Shown here: positions 8,174-16,634 of the stretch, in pieces
How the letters are laid out: the number at the start of each line of letters is the position of its first letter
Position numbering within the stretch: the stretch's first letter is position 1
NCBI GenBank assembly: GCA_039679385.1
Contig: JBDKVB010000051.1
Span: 1-47,983, forward strand
DNA length: 47,983 bases
Source of the DNA: Armatimonadia bacterium
Lineage (GTDB): Bacteria; Armatimonadota; Zipacnadia; Zipacnadales; JABUFB01
Direction: 5' to 3'
Notes under the pieces: generated by a model
The model's input: the letters and a program-made list of their open reading frames with translations, nothing else
Database searches by the model: none
Told to the model about the DNA's origin: nothing
Made by a program: the position numbers and the translations under genes

Positions 8174-11100
8174 GTGGGCAAGACATGGCTTCTGTGCCTG
8201 GTGGCCCTGACGGTTTGTTCGCTGGGCTGGAGTGCTCCGTCCTTGCTGGCCACTCGTGTTGGGGCGCGTCTGCCGGTTCTGGATGGCGAAGTGTTGTCGG
8301 ACGCCGCCTGGACTGCGGCACCGGCCGCCTCGGGCTTCACGCTCCTGGGCAAGCCGGGGGTTGCTGCGACGCAGACCACTGAGGTGAAGGTGCTGTTTGA
8401 TGAGCGCAACCTCTACATCGCCTTCGTCTGCCGCGAAGCGCAGATGGATAAGGTCGTGTCCGGTGTCACGACGGCGGACGGACCGGTGTATAACGACGAC
8501 AGCGTCGAGGTCTTCCTGGCGCCCACGGCCGACCGCACCGTGTATTACCACTTTGTGGTGAACCCCCTGGGCGTGGTGCTGGATGAACTGCGCCAGGAGG
8601 GGAAGTACAACACGGGAGCCCGGGCAGCGGCCAAGAAGGGCAAGGAGCTCTGGAGCGTCGAGCTGGCAGTTCCGCTGGCCTCGCTGGGGATCGACGAGAC
8701 CACGACGGGCACCTGGGCTGTGAACTTCTGCCGTGAGGAGCGGCCCACGGGCGAGCTGAGCTGCTGGTCGCCGTGCTCCTCCGGGTTCCACGAGCCCGCA
8801 GCCTTCGGCACCCTTACGGGGCTGTCGGTCAACTTCGCGCCGCTCATGACGGCCTCACTGCGGCAGCGGATCGGGGCCTACACCGAGGAGCTGACACAGC
8901 TTCAGCGAGAGGCCCGTCCCTATGGTACTCTCGAAGCCGGGCGCATCGTTCTCGGTGCCACGGACCGCCGGCTGTCGGAACTGGAGGGCATGCGCAACGC
9001 CCTCAGCCGCCGCTTCGACGTGGTCAAGGCACAGGAACTCGGCAGGGGTCTTGCCGACGTCGCGCAGGCGACCGCGGAGATCAGGGCACGCGTGGGGCGG
9101 CTGCCGCTGGTGGCCAAGGCAGGTCGTACCGGCTACGTGGTCTGCCAGGAGAGCACGATGGTGAAGGTGCGTCCTGACAAGCCCTATGCCGCGAATCCGG
9201 CCGGGCAGGTCAGCGTCAGTCTGGCACGCAACGAGTACGAGGCTGCGCAACTGGTGCTCATCCCGCTCAGCGACACCTTGCGCAAGGTGACTGTGACCGC
9301 GGGCGAGTTGACCGGTCCGAAGCGCGTCAAGCTTGCGGCGGAGAACGTCAGCGTGAGGGTCGTCGGGTATGTTGACGTGAAGCAGAAGTCTGGCAGAGCG
9401 CCGATGGACCCCGGTCTGATGCCCGATCCACTCCTGCCAAACGCACCAACGGATGTGGACCGGACGCGAGTGCAGTCCTGGTGGGTCACGGTACATGCTC
9501 CCAAGGACCAGCCCGCCGGAATCTACCGGGGCACGATTGTTGTGCATCCGCACAACGCGCCGGAAACCAAGATCCCGCTGCAGGTACGGGTCTGGAACTT
9601 CACGCTGCCGACCACTTCGCGACTGCGGAGTTCCTACGGGATCAACATGGCGATGGTGTACAGCCGCTATGACATCGCCCCCGGACCGGGACAGCCGACA
9701 GGCTGGAATGCCGGTGCCTGGGTCGGCGCGGATACCCAGGGACGGGCCAACTACTTCGGCAAGATGGACTACGACCTGGCCTTCGACTATGACGTGAAGT
9801 ACAAGGGGAAGCGGTCGTGCCGGGTTCACATCGCCAGTCTCGAGAAGGGCACGGTGGAGTCTCCGCGCTTTGCGTATCACACCAACGAACTGGACGTGAA
9901 GCCGAACACGGAGTACGAGGTCTCGGTGTGGTACCGGACGGCCCCGGGGGAAAAGAGCGGAGCGTCCTTCTATCTAGGTGGCGCCGGTGCGATGGGACTG
10001 CCTGCCACCGAGGGACAGTGGAAGCAGGGCGTGTACAGCTTCAACACCAAGGACCTGATCAAGCTGCGAGTCTACCTGAAGACCGAGACGGTGGGTACGG
10101 TGTGGTTCGATAACGCTCGTCTCGCACCGAAGGGCGCCGGGGCTGAAGTGAACCTGCTGCCGAACCCGGACTTCGAGGGCGGCGACGAGACTGCCCGCGA
10201 CCGGCTGCAGGAGGCGTACTACCTCAACGCCCTGGAGCACCGCTGCAGCCCGACCAGTCTGGTGGCGCCGAAGATCACCATCGACGCGGACAACCGGGTC
10301 AGCATGGACTGGACGGAGTTCGACGCGAAGATGGCGCGGTACATCGCCGCGGGTCTGTCGGCCTTCAATGTGTACTGGTGCCGGCTCCCGAGCGGCTGGG
10401 GAACGGTGGAGACGGTGGAGGACCAGAAGCGGATCGATCAGGCGCGGCAATTGCTGCAGCAGACCCAGGCACACCTGGAGGAGAAGGGCTGGACGCACCT
10501 GGCCTACATCTACACCATCGACGAGCCGGGCGCGAAGGCCTTCCCGCAGGTGAAGCAGGCCTTCGAGCTGGCGCACTCGACGGCACCGAAGCTCAAGACG
10601 CTCCTCACCTACGGCTACGGGGCAAGCAAGCCGATCGAACCGGGCGCTCCCAAGTATGCCGACCTGTCGGGGTTCGTCGACATCCATGTGCCGCACTCGG
10701 ACTGCTTCGAGCCGATCTACCTGCAGAAGCGACAGCAAGCCGGTGACGAGATCTGGGCCTACGTGTGCATCTCGGCTCAGCGGCCATACCTGAACTGTTG
10801 GGGCGTGGACTACCCGGGGCTTGACCACCGGCTGCTGTTCTGGCAGCTCTTCGACCACGATATCACCGGGTTCCTGTACTGGCAGATCAACTACTGGAAG
10901 GCCGACCCGTGGACCGACACGCTCACCTACCCCGGTGGCAACGGTGACGGCTCGCTGATCTACCCGGCGCAGGACGGCCCGGTGGATTCGCTGCGCTGGG
11001 AGCTGTGCCGCGATGGTACGGAAGACTATGACATGCTCGCGATGCTGCGAGATACGCTGGCTGCGGCGAAGGCCAAGGGCTATCGCGGAAACGCCGACGC

Positions 11101-11227
11101 GTACCTGAAGTTCCCGCAACTGACGAAGTCGTGGACCGAGTACACCGAGAACCCACGCCTGCTCGAGGAGCAGCGCCAGAAGGTCGGCAACTACCTGGAG
11201 CAGCTCACGAGGATCGCGGAGCGGTAG
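8174..11227 (+). CDS. Secreted GH123-like protein: CBM9-like domain, inserted jelly roll, DUF4091 C-terminus
   Basis: A 1017-residue exported protein. GTG at 8174 is chosen because GGAGGGTGATC stands just before it and the product then starts with a clean signal peptide (VGKTWLLCLVALTVCSLGWSA). Residues about 25-215 resemble the CBM9-like domain (VLDGEVLSDAAW, YNDDSVEVFL). A beta domain with RNEYEAAQLVLIP follows, then a carbohydrate-binding-like insert at about 528-646, and a TIM-barrel ending in the DUF4091 signature WELCRDGTEDYDML. This layout matches GH123-type proteins, whose catalytic Asp-Glu pair corresponds to YTIDEP here (Asp783, Glu784). GH123 members act on beta-N-acetylgalactosaminides; many relatives are uncharacterised, so the substrate is not assigned. 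It probably works with the preceding hydrolase on an external glycan. Confidence 0.85.
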   Translation: MGKTWLLCLVALTVCSLGWSAPSLLATRVGARLPVLDGEVLSDAAWTAAPAASGFTLLGKPGVAATQTTEVKVLFDERNLYIAFVCREAQMDKVVSGVTTADGPVYNDDSVEVFLAPTADRTVYYHFVVNPLGVVLDELRQEGKYNTGARAAAKKGKELWSVELAVPLASLGIDETTTGTWAVNFCREERPTGELSCWSPCSSGFHEPAAFGTLTGLSVNFAPLMTASLRQRIGAYTEELTQLQREARPYGTLEAGRIVLGATDRRLSELEGMRNALSRRFDVVKAQELGRGLADVAQATAEIRARVGRLPLVAKAGRTGYVVCQESTMVKVRPDKPYAANPAGQVSVSLARNEYEAAQLVLIPLSDTLRKVTVTAGELTGPKRVKLAAENVSVRVVGYVDVKQKSGRAPMDPGLMPDPLLPNAPTDVDRTRVQSWWVTVHAPKDQPAGIYRGTIVVHPHNAPETKIPLQVRVWNFTLPTTSRLRSSYGINMAMVYSRYDIAPGPGQPTGWNAGAWVGADTQGRANYFGKMDYDLAFDYDVKYKGKRSCRVHIASLEKGTVESPRFAYHTNELDVKPNTEYEVSVWYRTAPGEKSGASFYLGGAGAMGLPATEGQWKQGVYSFNTKDLIKLRVYLKTETVGTVWFDNARLAPKGAGAEVNLLPNPDFEGGDETARDRLQEAYYLNALEHRCSPTSLVAPKITIDADNRVSMDWTEFDAKMARYIAAGLSAFNVYWCRLPSGWGTVETVEDQKRIDQARQLLQQTQAHLEEKGWTHLAYIYTIDEPGAKAFPQVKQAFELAHSTAPKLKTLLTYGYGASKPIEPGAPKYADLSGFVDIHVPHSDCFEPIYLQKRQQAGDEIWAYVCISAQRPYLNCWGVDYPGLDHRLLFWQLFDHDITGFLYWQINYWKADPWTDTLTYPGGNGDGSLIYPAQDGPVDSLRWELCRDGTEDYDMLAMLRDTLAAAKAKGYRGNADAYLKFPQLTKSWTEYTENPRLLEEQRQKVGNYLEQLTRIAER

Positions 11228-11388
11228 TCTGGGAACCGGGCTGCCAGGACGGCAGCGCACGGTCGTCTCGCGTTACCCTGGGCCGTCGGGAATCTCGGCA
11301 GAAGGCTGAGTCATCCCTGGCGGCCCGGTTGTGTCGCTGGAGGATGCAGAGCAACGCCTGATTCAGGGCCGGACGGCGAGGTTGTCTC

Positions 11389-12144
11389 ATGATCGTCGAT
11401 GCACACGCACATTTGGGATACGACTTCATCTTTGACGAGGACTTCACGGCGCAGGCGCTGCTCGACAGCCAGGAAGCGAACGGCATCGACGTGACGCTGG
11501 TGCAGCCCGGCACGGCGCATGACCTGGCAACCGTGCAGCGCTACCATGATGCCATCGCGGAGCTGGCACGAGAGCATCCGGGGCACTTCCGGGGTATCGC
11601 GAATCCGAACCCGCACCTGCCCGGGGACGACTATGAGGTGGAGGTTCGCCGCTGCGTCGAGGACCTGGGGTTCGTCGGGATCAAGATGCATCCGACGGCT
11701 CACGCGGTGAACCCGGTGGGTAAGCACGGACGCCGGGTCTTCGCGATGGCCCACAGTCTGGGCGTGCCGGTGATGGTTCATACGGGAGCGGGCATCCCCT
11801 GGTCGGCGCCGTCCTTGCTGGGGCCGATCGCCGGGGAGTACCCGGACCTGCCGATCGTCATCGCCCACTGCGGGATGATGGTGCTGGCGGGCGAGGCCGG
11901 GCAGCTTGCCGGCGCTCATGACAAGGTCTATCTCGAGGCCAGTTGGACAGCCGGCTTCCTGATCCGCGAGTGGGTGCGAACCCTTGGCGAGGACCGAGTG
12001 ATGCTCGGCTCGGATCACGCGGACAACGCCGCGACGGAGATTGCAAAGGTCCGGTCCTGTGGGCTCGACGCATCTGGGCAACAGGCAGTGCTGGGCAGGA
12101 ATGCCGCGGAGGTCTTCGGTCTGGCTTGCCAGTCCTCCAGGTAG
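11389..12144 (+). CDS. Metal-dependent amidohydrolase (amidohydrolase_2 family)
   Basis: A 251-residue cytosolic TIM-barrel hydrolase. The N-terminal VDAHAHLG is the first metal-binding His pair, followed by IKMHP, MVHTGAG, VIAHCGMM and LGSDHAD, which supply the remaining His and Asp ligands of the ACMSD/TatD-like amidohydrolase_2 superfamily. Family reactions range from decarboxylation to hydrolysis of lactones or amides; the substrate cannot be named. GAGG stands just upstream of the ATG. It has 161 bases of non-coding sequence before it and 195 after it, so it is likely its own unit. Confidence 0.85.
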   Translation: MIVDAHAHLGYDFIFDEDFTAQALLDSQEANGIDVTLVQPGTAHDLATVQRYHDAIAELAREHPGHFRGIANPNPHLPGDDYEVEVRRCVEDLGFVGIKMHPTAHAVNPVGKHGRRVFAMAHSLGVPVMVHTGAGIPWSAPSLLGPIAGEYPDLPIVIAHCGMMVLAGEAGQLAGAHDKVYLEASWTAGFLIREWVRTLGEDRVMLGSDHADNAATEIAKVRSCGLDASGQQAVLGRNAAEVFGLACQSSR

Positions 12145-12287
12145 GCCGCGCCTTCGGGCGATCACCGGAGGCCTTGGGGCGTTTTTCGGACGCTGGAACA
12201 GGACTGCCGCGCGAAGGTGTTGTGAATAGCGAGACATGCGAGGCCTGAGTCCGAAGGGAAAGGTCGGGCCCCGCGAGGGCCGCATCT

Positions 12288-12316
12288 TTCACACTTGCGA
12301 GGCGCTGTGCTACACT
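12288..12316 (+). promoter_or_regulatory. Sigma70-type promoter of the Ubl-conjugation operon
   Basis: TTCACA (12288-12293) and TACACT (12311-12316) are separated by 17 bases, matching five and four positions of the consensus boxes. The expected start near 12323 leaves a short leader containing GAGGGG before the ATG at 12340. No other good promoter was seen before the six-gene unit. Confidence 0.6.
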
Positions 12317-12339
12317 ATTCGGCGCCGAGGGGAATTCGT

Positions 12340-13275
12340 ATGATACGCTCCATGGGGAGCTTGAGGCTGACCGGAGCCCTGCTTACGCTGGTGGCGCTCA
12401 CCGGCAGCTTGGGCCTTGCTAGCGCGCAGGACATCAGTGCGGCCGTTGAGCGCGTCGACCCGGCGGTGGTGACCCTCAAGGCGGAGGATCGGGAAGGCGC
12501 AGGTTTCGTCGTGAATGAGGCGGGGAACCTGGTCACCAATGCGCACGTGGTCGGTGGCGCCCGCGAGGTGGACGTTCGCTTCACCGACGGGAAGGTCCAG
12601 AAGGCCCAGGTTGTCGCCAGCGACGACAAGAAGGACCTGGCCGTCCTGAAACTGGCGGAGAACGCGAAGGCCTATGCCGAACTGGGAGCCACGGCGAACC
12701 TCAAGCCGGGTGCCGAGGTAGCTGCCCTGGGCGCGCCGCTGGGCCTGGAGAACTCCGTCACCAAGGGTGTTATCAGCTCGAAACCGCGGCGGATCGACGG
12801 CAACGACTACCTGCAGATTGACGCGGCGCTGAATCCGGGCAACTCCGGTGGCCCTGTGATTGACGGTCGTGGCGCCGTGGTCGGGGTTAGCACCATCGTG
12901 GCCCGACGTGCGGAGAACGTCGGCTTTGCGGTTCCGTCGGACGTTCTGGCCGCTTTTCTGGACCAGCACAAGATTGCGTATCACGTGATCTCCGGCGATA
13001 CGCTGCAGGCACCGGCACCCGCACCGGCACCCGCTGCACCGACTCAGGGCACTCCGTCCTCTCCTACACCCTTTGGGGAGGAGGCGCCGACGAACCTGCT
13101 GCTGGTGATCACGGTGGCTGCCGGGGTCGCCATCCTGTGCTCGGTCGTCACGAGCCTGCTTGTCCTGCGCCTGACGCTGCACAGGGCCACGCAACGCCTG
13201 GCAGCGAACACGCCCTTGTCGATCAACCCGCCGGTGCAGGAGGACTTGTCCGACGTCGATATCACGCTTCACTGA
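12340..13275 (+). CDS. Membrane-anchored trypsin-like (HtrA/DegS-type) serine protease heading the Ubl operon
   Basis: A 311-residue protein. Residues 1-29 form a signal peptide (ALLTLVALTGSLGLASA). The protease domain has an intact triad: His69 in TNAHVVGG, Asp99 in DDKKDLAVLKL, Ser169 in NPGNSGGPVI. No PDZ domain follows; instead there is a Pro/Ala-rich linker (222-245), a transmembrane segment at about 252-277 and a 34-residue tail ending EDLSDVDITLH. With the signal peptide cleaved, the protease faces outside and the tail inside. The start at 12340 has GAGGGG upstream. It lies 20 bases before the Ubl gene and shares its promoter. The tail peptide DLSDVDI recurs in the soluble JAMM protein of the same operon. 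A longer reading from 12295 would begin upstream of the likely transcription start. Confidence 0.88.
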   Translation: MIRSMGSLRLTGALLTLVALTGSLGLASAQDISAAVERVDPAVVTLKAEDREGAGFVVNEAGNLVTNAHVVGGAREVDVRFTDGKVQKAQVVASDDKKDLAVLKLAENAKAYAELGATANLKPGAEVAALGAPLGLENSVTKGVISSKPRRIDGNDYLQIDAALNPGNSGGPVIDGRGAVVGVSTIVARRAENVGFAVPSDVLAAFLDQHKIAYHVISGDTLQAPAPAPAPAAPTQGTPSSPTPFGEEAPTNLLLVITVAAGVAILCSVVTSLLVLRLTLHRATQRLAANTPLSINPPVQEDLSDVDITLH

Positions 13276-13295
13276 TCTGGGGAGGCCCGAGAATC

Positions 13296-13565
13296 GTGGG
13301 CAAAGTCAGCGTAACTGTCATGGATACCACCGGCAACAAGGAGCAGCAGGCCAGCCTGCCCGACGATGCGCCGGTGCGTCGCATCATCGCCAAGCTGGTG
13401 CAGATGATGAGCCTGCCGACGGTCGGCCCCGACGGCCAGCCGATGAGCTACAAGTTCCACCACAAGGCCTCCGGCAAGCAGCTCTCCGACGAGCAGACCC
13501 TCTCCGAGGCCGGTGTTCAGGACGGCGACGTCCTGCGCCTGCAGCCTGAGATCACGGCCGGCTAG
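13296..13565 (+). CDS. Ubiquitin-like beta-grasp protein
   Basis: An 89-residue protein starting at GTG 13296, with GGGGAGG ten bases upstream. The pattern of strand (KVSVTVMDTTG), strand, helix (DDAPVRRIIAKLVQMM), strands and a final DGDVLRLQPE strand is the ubiquitin/YukD beta-grasp order, including the SGKQLSDEQTLSEAGVQDGD segment that parallels the LIFAGKQLEDGRTLSDYNI region of ubiquitin. The chain ends ITAG with a single exposed Gly and nothing after it, so no removal of a tail is needed before activation. Position directly before an E1 and in one operon with an E2 and two JAMM proteases supports the role of the conjugated modifier. The start is not open to much doubt, since the frame upstream is inside the protease gene. 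Confidence 0.88.
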   Translation: MGKVSVTVMDTTGNKEQQASLPDDAPVRRIIAKLVQMMSLPTVGPDGQPMSYKFHHKASGKQLSDEQTLSEAGVQDGDVLRLQPEITAG

Positions 13566-13623
13566 GCCGGCGCCCTCTCTGAGCACCACTTTGGCGACCC
13601 GGCCGGCGTCCATCGGGAGCATC

Positions 13624-14826
13624 ATGGCTCAGGAACCCGCATCGCAATCGGAAGTGCTCGACGTCACGCTGGAGGAGGACCGCTATTCGCGCCTCCGCCT
13701 GATTCCGTGGTGGAGTCAGGAACGCCTGGCAGCGGCCCGAGTCCTGGTCGTGGGCGCCGGTGCGCTGGGCAACGAGATCTGCAAGAATCTCGCGCTGCTC
13801 GGCGTGGGTCGCGTCATGGTCATCGACCTGGACAGCATCGAGGACACCAACCTGACCCGCAGCGTCCTGTTTCGGCACCGCGATCAGGGGCGACCGAAGG
13901 CTGAGGTCGTGGCGGAAGCCATGCGGGACCTCAACCCGGACGTGCGAGTGGAACCCGTGGTCGGCAATGTGCTGCACGATCTGGGCGCCGGCGTGTTCGG
14001 CGAGATGGACCTTGTTTTGGGCGCCCTGGACAACCGCGAGGCACGGGTACACATCAATGCCACCTGCTGGAGACTGGGCAAGCCCTGGATTGACGGGGCC
14101 ATTGAAGTCGTGCAGGGCGTTGCTCGGATGTTCGTGCCACCCGAGGGTCCGTGCTATGAGTGCACCATGTCGGCCCTCGACTACCGGCTGATGTCGATGC
14201 GGCGCTCCTGCGCACTGCTGACCCGGGAGGAAGTGCTGCAAGGGAAGATCCCGACGACCCCGACGACGGCCTCGGTGATCGCAGGGATTCAGGTGCAGGA
14301 GGCCATCAAGTGGCTGCACCGGGACCGTGGCCTGCCACTGCTGGCCGGTAAGGGGTTCGTCTTCAACGGCCTGACCCATGACTCTTATGTCGTCGAGTAC
14401 CAGCGCCGCGAGGACTGCCCGGCTCATGACGAGGTCGGCGAGATTGTGCCGCTGGACCTGCGGGCCTCGACGGTGACCCTCGGCGAGATGCTGGAGCACG
14501 TGCGGGAGCAGGTCTCCCCGCAGGCGATTCTGGAGTTCGACCGCGAGATCTGCACCGCCTTCGTCTGCCACCACTGCAACAGCCGGGAGCCGGTGTTCGC
14601 GCTACTGGGCACACTCACGGCCGGCGATGCCGTCTGCCCCGAATGTGGCGAGGCACGGGAGCCGGAGATGACGCACGCGGTCTGCGGGACCGAGCCCTAC
14701 CTGGACCGGACGCTTGCGCAGATGGGTATCCCGCCCTACGATCTTGTGAGAGGTCGCGAGGGCATGAAGGCACGGCACTTCCTGCTTGCCGGAGACCGGC
14801 AAGAGACTCTCGGCGTACTGGCCTGA
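13624..14826 (+). CDS. E1-like Ubl-activating enzyme (ThiF/MoeB fold) with C-terminal zinc ribbon
   Basis: A 400-residue adenylating enzyme that would activate the Ubl C-terminus with ATP and pass it to the E2. The Rossmann loop VGAGALGNE (43-51), the DLDSIEDTNLTR segment with Asn76 and Arg79, Lys92 and LGALDNREAR (Asp136) are the ATP-site signature of E1/ThiF enzymes. Cys177 and Cys180 (GPCYEC) form a Cys pair, and Cys196 (RRSCALLTREE) is in the position of the thioester Cys. From about 278 on there is a separate domain with further pairs (CHHC 315-318, CPEC 338-341) and a final segment MGIPPYDLVRGREG that may be the E2-binding part. GGGAG precedes the ATG. Residues 10-17 (EVLDVTLE) are one of the acidic beta-like peptides found in several operon members. 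Confidence 0.92.
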   Translation: MAQEPASQSEVLDVTLEEDRYSRLRLIPWWSQERLAAARVLVVGAGALGNEICKNLALLGVGRVMVIDLDSIEDTNLTRSVLFRHRDQGRPKAEVVAEAMRDLNPDVRVEPVVGNVLHDLGAGVFGEMDLVLGALDNREARVHINATCWRLGKPWIDGAIEVVQGVARMFVPPEGPCYECTMSALDYRLMSMRRSCALLTREEVLQGKIPTTPTTASVIAGIQVQEAIKWLHRDRGLPLLAGKGFVFNGLTHDSYVVEYQRREDCPAHDEVGEIVPLDLRASTVTLGEMLEHVREQVSPQAILEFDREICTAFVCHHCNSREPVFALLGTLTAGDAVCPECGEAREPEMTHAVCGTEPYLDRTLAQMGIPPYDLVRGREGMKARHFLLAGDRQETLGVLA

Positions 14827-14838
14827 ACGGCAACCAAC

Positions 14839-15852
14839 ATGAACGAGCCCAGCGACGAGCTTGAGGTTGAGATCACCGGCAGCGCAGCGGGGACACGAAC
14901 CGCGGCGACGCCGGTCGTGTTTGTGACCGACCAGGCCCTGCGCGAGATGCGGGCCCATGCGGCCGAGGACACCAGCAAGGAGCGTGCAGGGATCCTCGTT
15001 GGATCGGCGGCAGCCTCCTCCGAAGGCACGCTGGTGTCCGTCGAGGCGATGATTCCGGCGCTGCACACCGAGGCACATCGCGGCAGCGTGACCTTCACGC
15101 ACGAGACCTGGACGCAGATCAACGCCTGCAAGGACCGCGACTACCCGGACCTGCGCATCGTCGGCTGGTACCACACGCACCCGGGGTTCGGGCTGTTTCT
15201 GTCTGACTACGACAAGTTCATCCACACCAACTTCTTCAGTCTGCCCTGGCAGGTGGCGCTGGTTGTCGACCCGCGGGCAGAGGAGTCCGGGGTCTTCGTC
15301 TGGCGCAACGGGCAACTGGCCGGTCCGCTCGATCCGCGGCTTGTGGCCCAGACGGGTGCGGAGATGCCTATGCCTACCATGCCCCAGATAGCCGCCGCAC
15401 CGACGCCGACCCCGCGCGGTGCTTCGCGAGTGTGGCAATGGTGTGTGTCGGCGCTGCTCGTGGTGGTGCTGGGGCTGCAAGGCTTCCAGTTGTACTCGTC
15501 GCGGATCAAGCCGCCGGAGCCTACGGCGGTGGTAGCCAGTGCGCCGGCACCAGTGCACACCGAGTCACCTGAGCTAGCGGCGGAGGTCAGGGCACTCAAG
15601 GAGCAGGTCGCCTCGCTGCAGACTGAGGTGACCCGTGGGAAGCCCGCACCTGCCGGCGAAGCGGAGCAGAAGTACACGGTGCAGCGTGGGGATAGTCTGT
15701 GGCGGATTGCGCGGCGTGTCTACGGGGATGGGAACCTGTGGGGAGCCATCGCGCTGGCGAACGGTCTCAAGGGGAACGACCTCGAGCCCGGCATGGTGCT
15801 GAAGATCCCGAAGCCACAGGTGCCAAAGGGTGAAGCCCCGGATGCCGGATGA
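14839..15852 (+). CDS. JAMM (MPN+) deconjugase with transmembrane segment, coiled coil and LysM domain
   Basis: A 337-residue protein. The N-terminal JAB/MPN domain (about 25-165) has the full zinc-protease signature: Glu48, His112, His114, Ser122 and Asp125 (HTHPGFGLFLSDYD, i.e. HxH-x7-S-x2-D). A Pro-rich linker leads to one transmembrane segment (199-217, VWQWCVSALLVVVLGLQGF), then a helical region able to form a coiled coil (243-263) and a LysM domain (279-324, YTVQRGDSLWRIARRVYGDG). There is no signal peptide, so the JAMM domain should be cytosolic and the LysM outside, where it can bind peptidoglycan. The fusion ties isopeptidase activity to the cell wall. The gene starts 12 bases after the E1 and overlaps the next gene by 11 bases. 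Residues 7-12 (ELEVEI) are again an acidic strand-like peptide. Confidence 0.9.
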   Translation: MNEPSDELEVEITGSAAGTRTAATPVVFVTDQALREMRAHAAEDTSKERAGILVGSAAASSEGTLVSVEAMIPALHTEAHRGSVTFTHETWTQINACKDRDYPDLRIVGWYHTHPGFGLFLSDYDKFIHTNFFSLPWQVALVVDPRAEESGVFVWRNGQLAGPLDPRLVAQTGAEMPMPTMPQIAAAPTPTPRGASRVWQWCVSALLVVVLGLQGFQLYSSRIKPPEPTAVVASAPAPVHTESPELAAEVRALKEQVASLQTEVTRGKPAPAGEAEQKYTVQRGDSLWRIARRVYGDGNLWGAIALANGLKGNDLEPGMVLKIPKPQVPKGEAPDAG

Positions 15853-16558
15853 GGAACCGGGCAAGGAAGAGGCAGAGGAGCCGGACGACCTCTCGGATGT
15901 GGAGATCGAGACGCCGGGGGTGTGGGAAGAGCGCCTGACGGAGGCGCTCACGCCCTCAGAAGACCCGGGGATGGTCGTCGCCGCCTGTGGCCACCCGCAA
16001 GGTGAGCCACGGGTCTACCTGCACGCCGAGGTGCTGAGCCGGATTCTCGAGCATACCCGTGGAGAGACCTCGCGCGAAGTTGGCGGGGTATTGCTGGGCA
16101 GCTTCTACCTGAGCCACGACCGGCGTGTAACCGATGTGCGTGGCGCCGTTCGGGCTCCCCTGACTCGGGCCGGGCAGGCGCATGTGACCTTCTCGCATGA
16201 TACCTGGGCCGCAATCTTCCAGTCGGTCGACCCGGAGCCGGGCCGATCGATCGTCGGGTGGTACCATAGCCATCCGAACTTCGGCATCTTCCTGAGCCGC
16301 CAGGATGTCTTCATCCAGGAGAACTTCTTCGACAGCCAGGGACACATCGCGCTGGTGATCGACCCGCTCCGGCATCAGGCCGGAGTCTTCAGGTGGGAGG
16401 AAGGGCGGGTCTGCCCCGCCCCGGGGTTTTGGATCAGCGAAGAGGAAGGCAAGGAGGAGAAGGCGCGACGGCTCGCCAAGATGCTCTCGTACCGTACGAG
16501 TCGCAACGCCACGCCCGGATTCCTGCAGCGGATGCTGGGTCGGTTTCGACGCCGCTGA
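15842..16558 (+). CDS. Second JAMM (MPN+) deconjugase, soluble
   Basis: A 238-residue protein without membrane segments. After an acidic, probably disordered start (residues 1-45) comes a JAB/MPN domain with Glu79, His142, His144, Ser152 and Asp155 (HSHPNFGIFLSRQD), so the zinc site is complete. The tail is basic (MLGRFRRR). Residues 16-22 read DLSDVEI, nearly identical to the cytosolic tail of the operon's protease, though the codons differ. It is related to the preceding JAMM (both have GWYH-S/T-HP, FGxFLS and a following NFF), so the two probably arose by an old duplication. ATG 15842 overlaps the previous stop and has AAAGGG eleven bases upstream; a GTG at 15830 is the alternative. Likely role: removal of the Ubl from targets. 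Confidence 0.9.
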   Translation: MPDEEPGKEEAEEPDDLSDVEIETPGVWEERLTEALTPSEDPGMVVAACGHPQGEPRVYLHAEVLSRILEHTRGETSREVGGVLLGSFYLSHDRRVTDVRGAVRAPLTRAGQAHVTFSHDTWAAIFQSVDPEPGRSIVGWYHSHPNFGIFLSRQDVFIQENFFDSQGHIALVIDPLRHQAGVFRWEEGRVCPAPGFWISEEEGKEEKARRLAKMLSYRTSRNATPGFLQRMLGRFRRR

Positions 16559-16634
16559 AGATGCACCCAAGGCGGGGCCTCGCGGCTCTTTCGGGTGCCA
16601 ATCACAACCAAAGACTAGTAGGTAGACCCCCACC

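Noticed and set aside
12154-12186. Terminator after the amidohydrolase gene
   Set aside because: A T5 run is present, but the preceding AGGCC/GGCCT stem is short and separated from it by seven bases.
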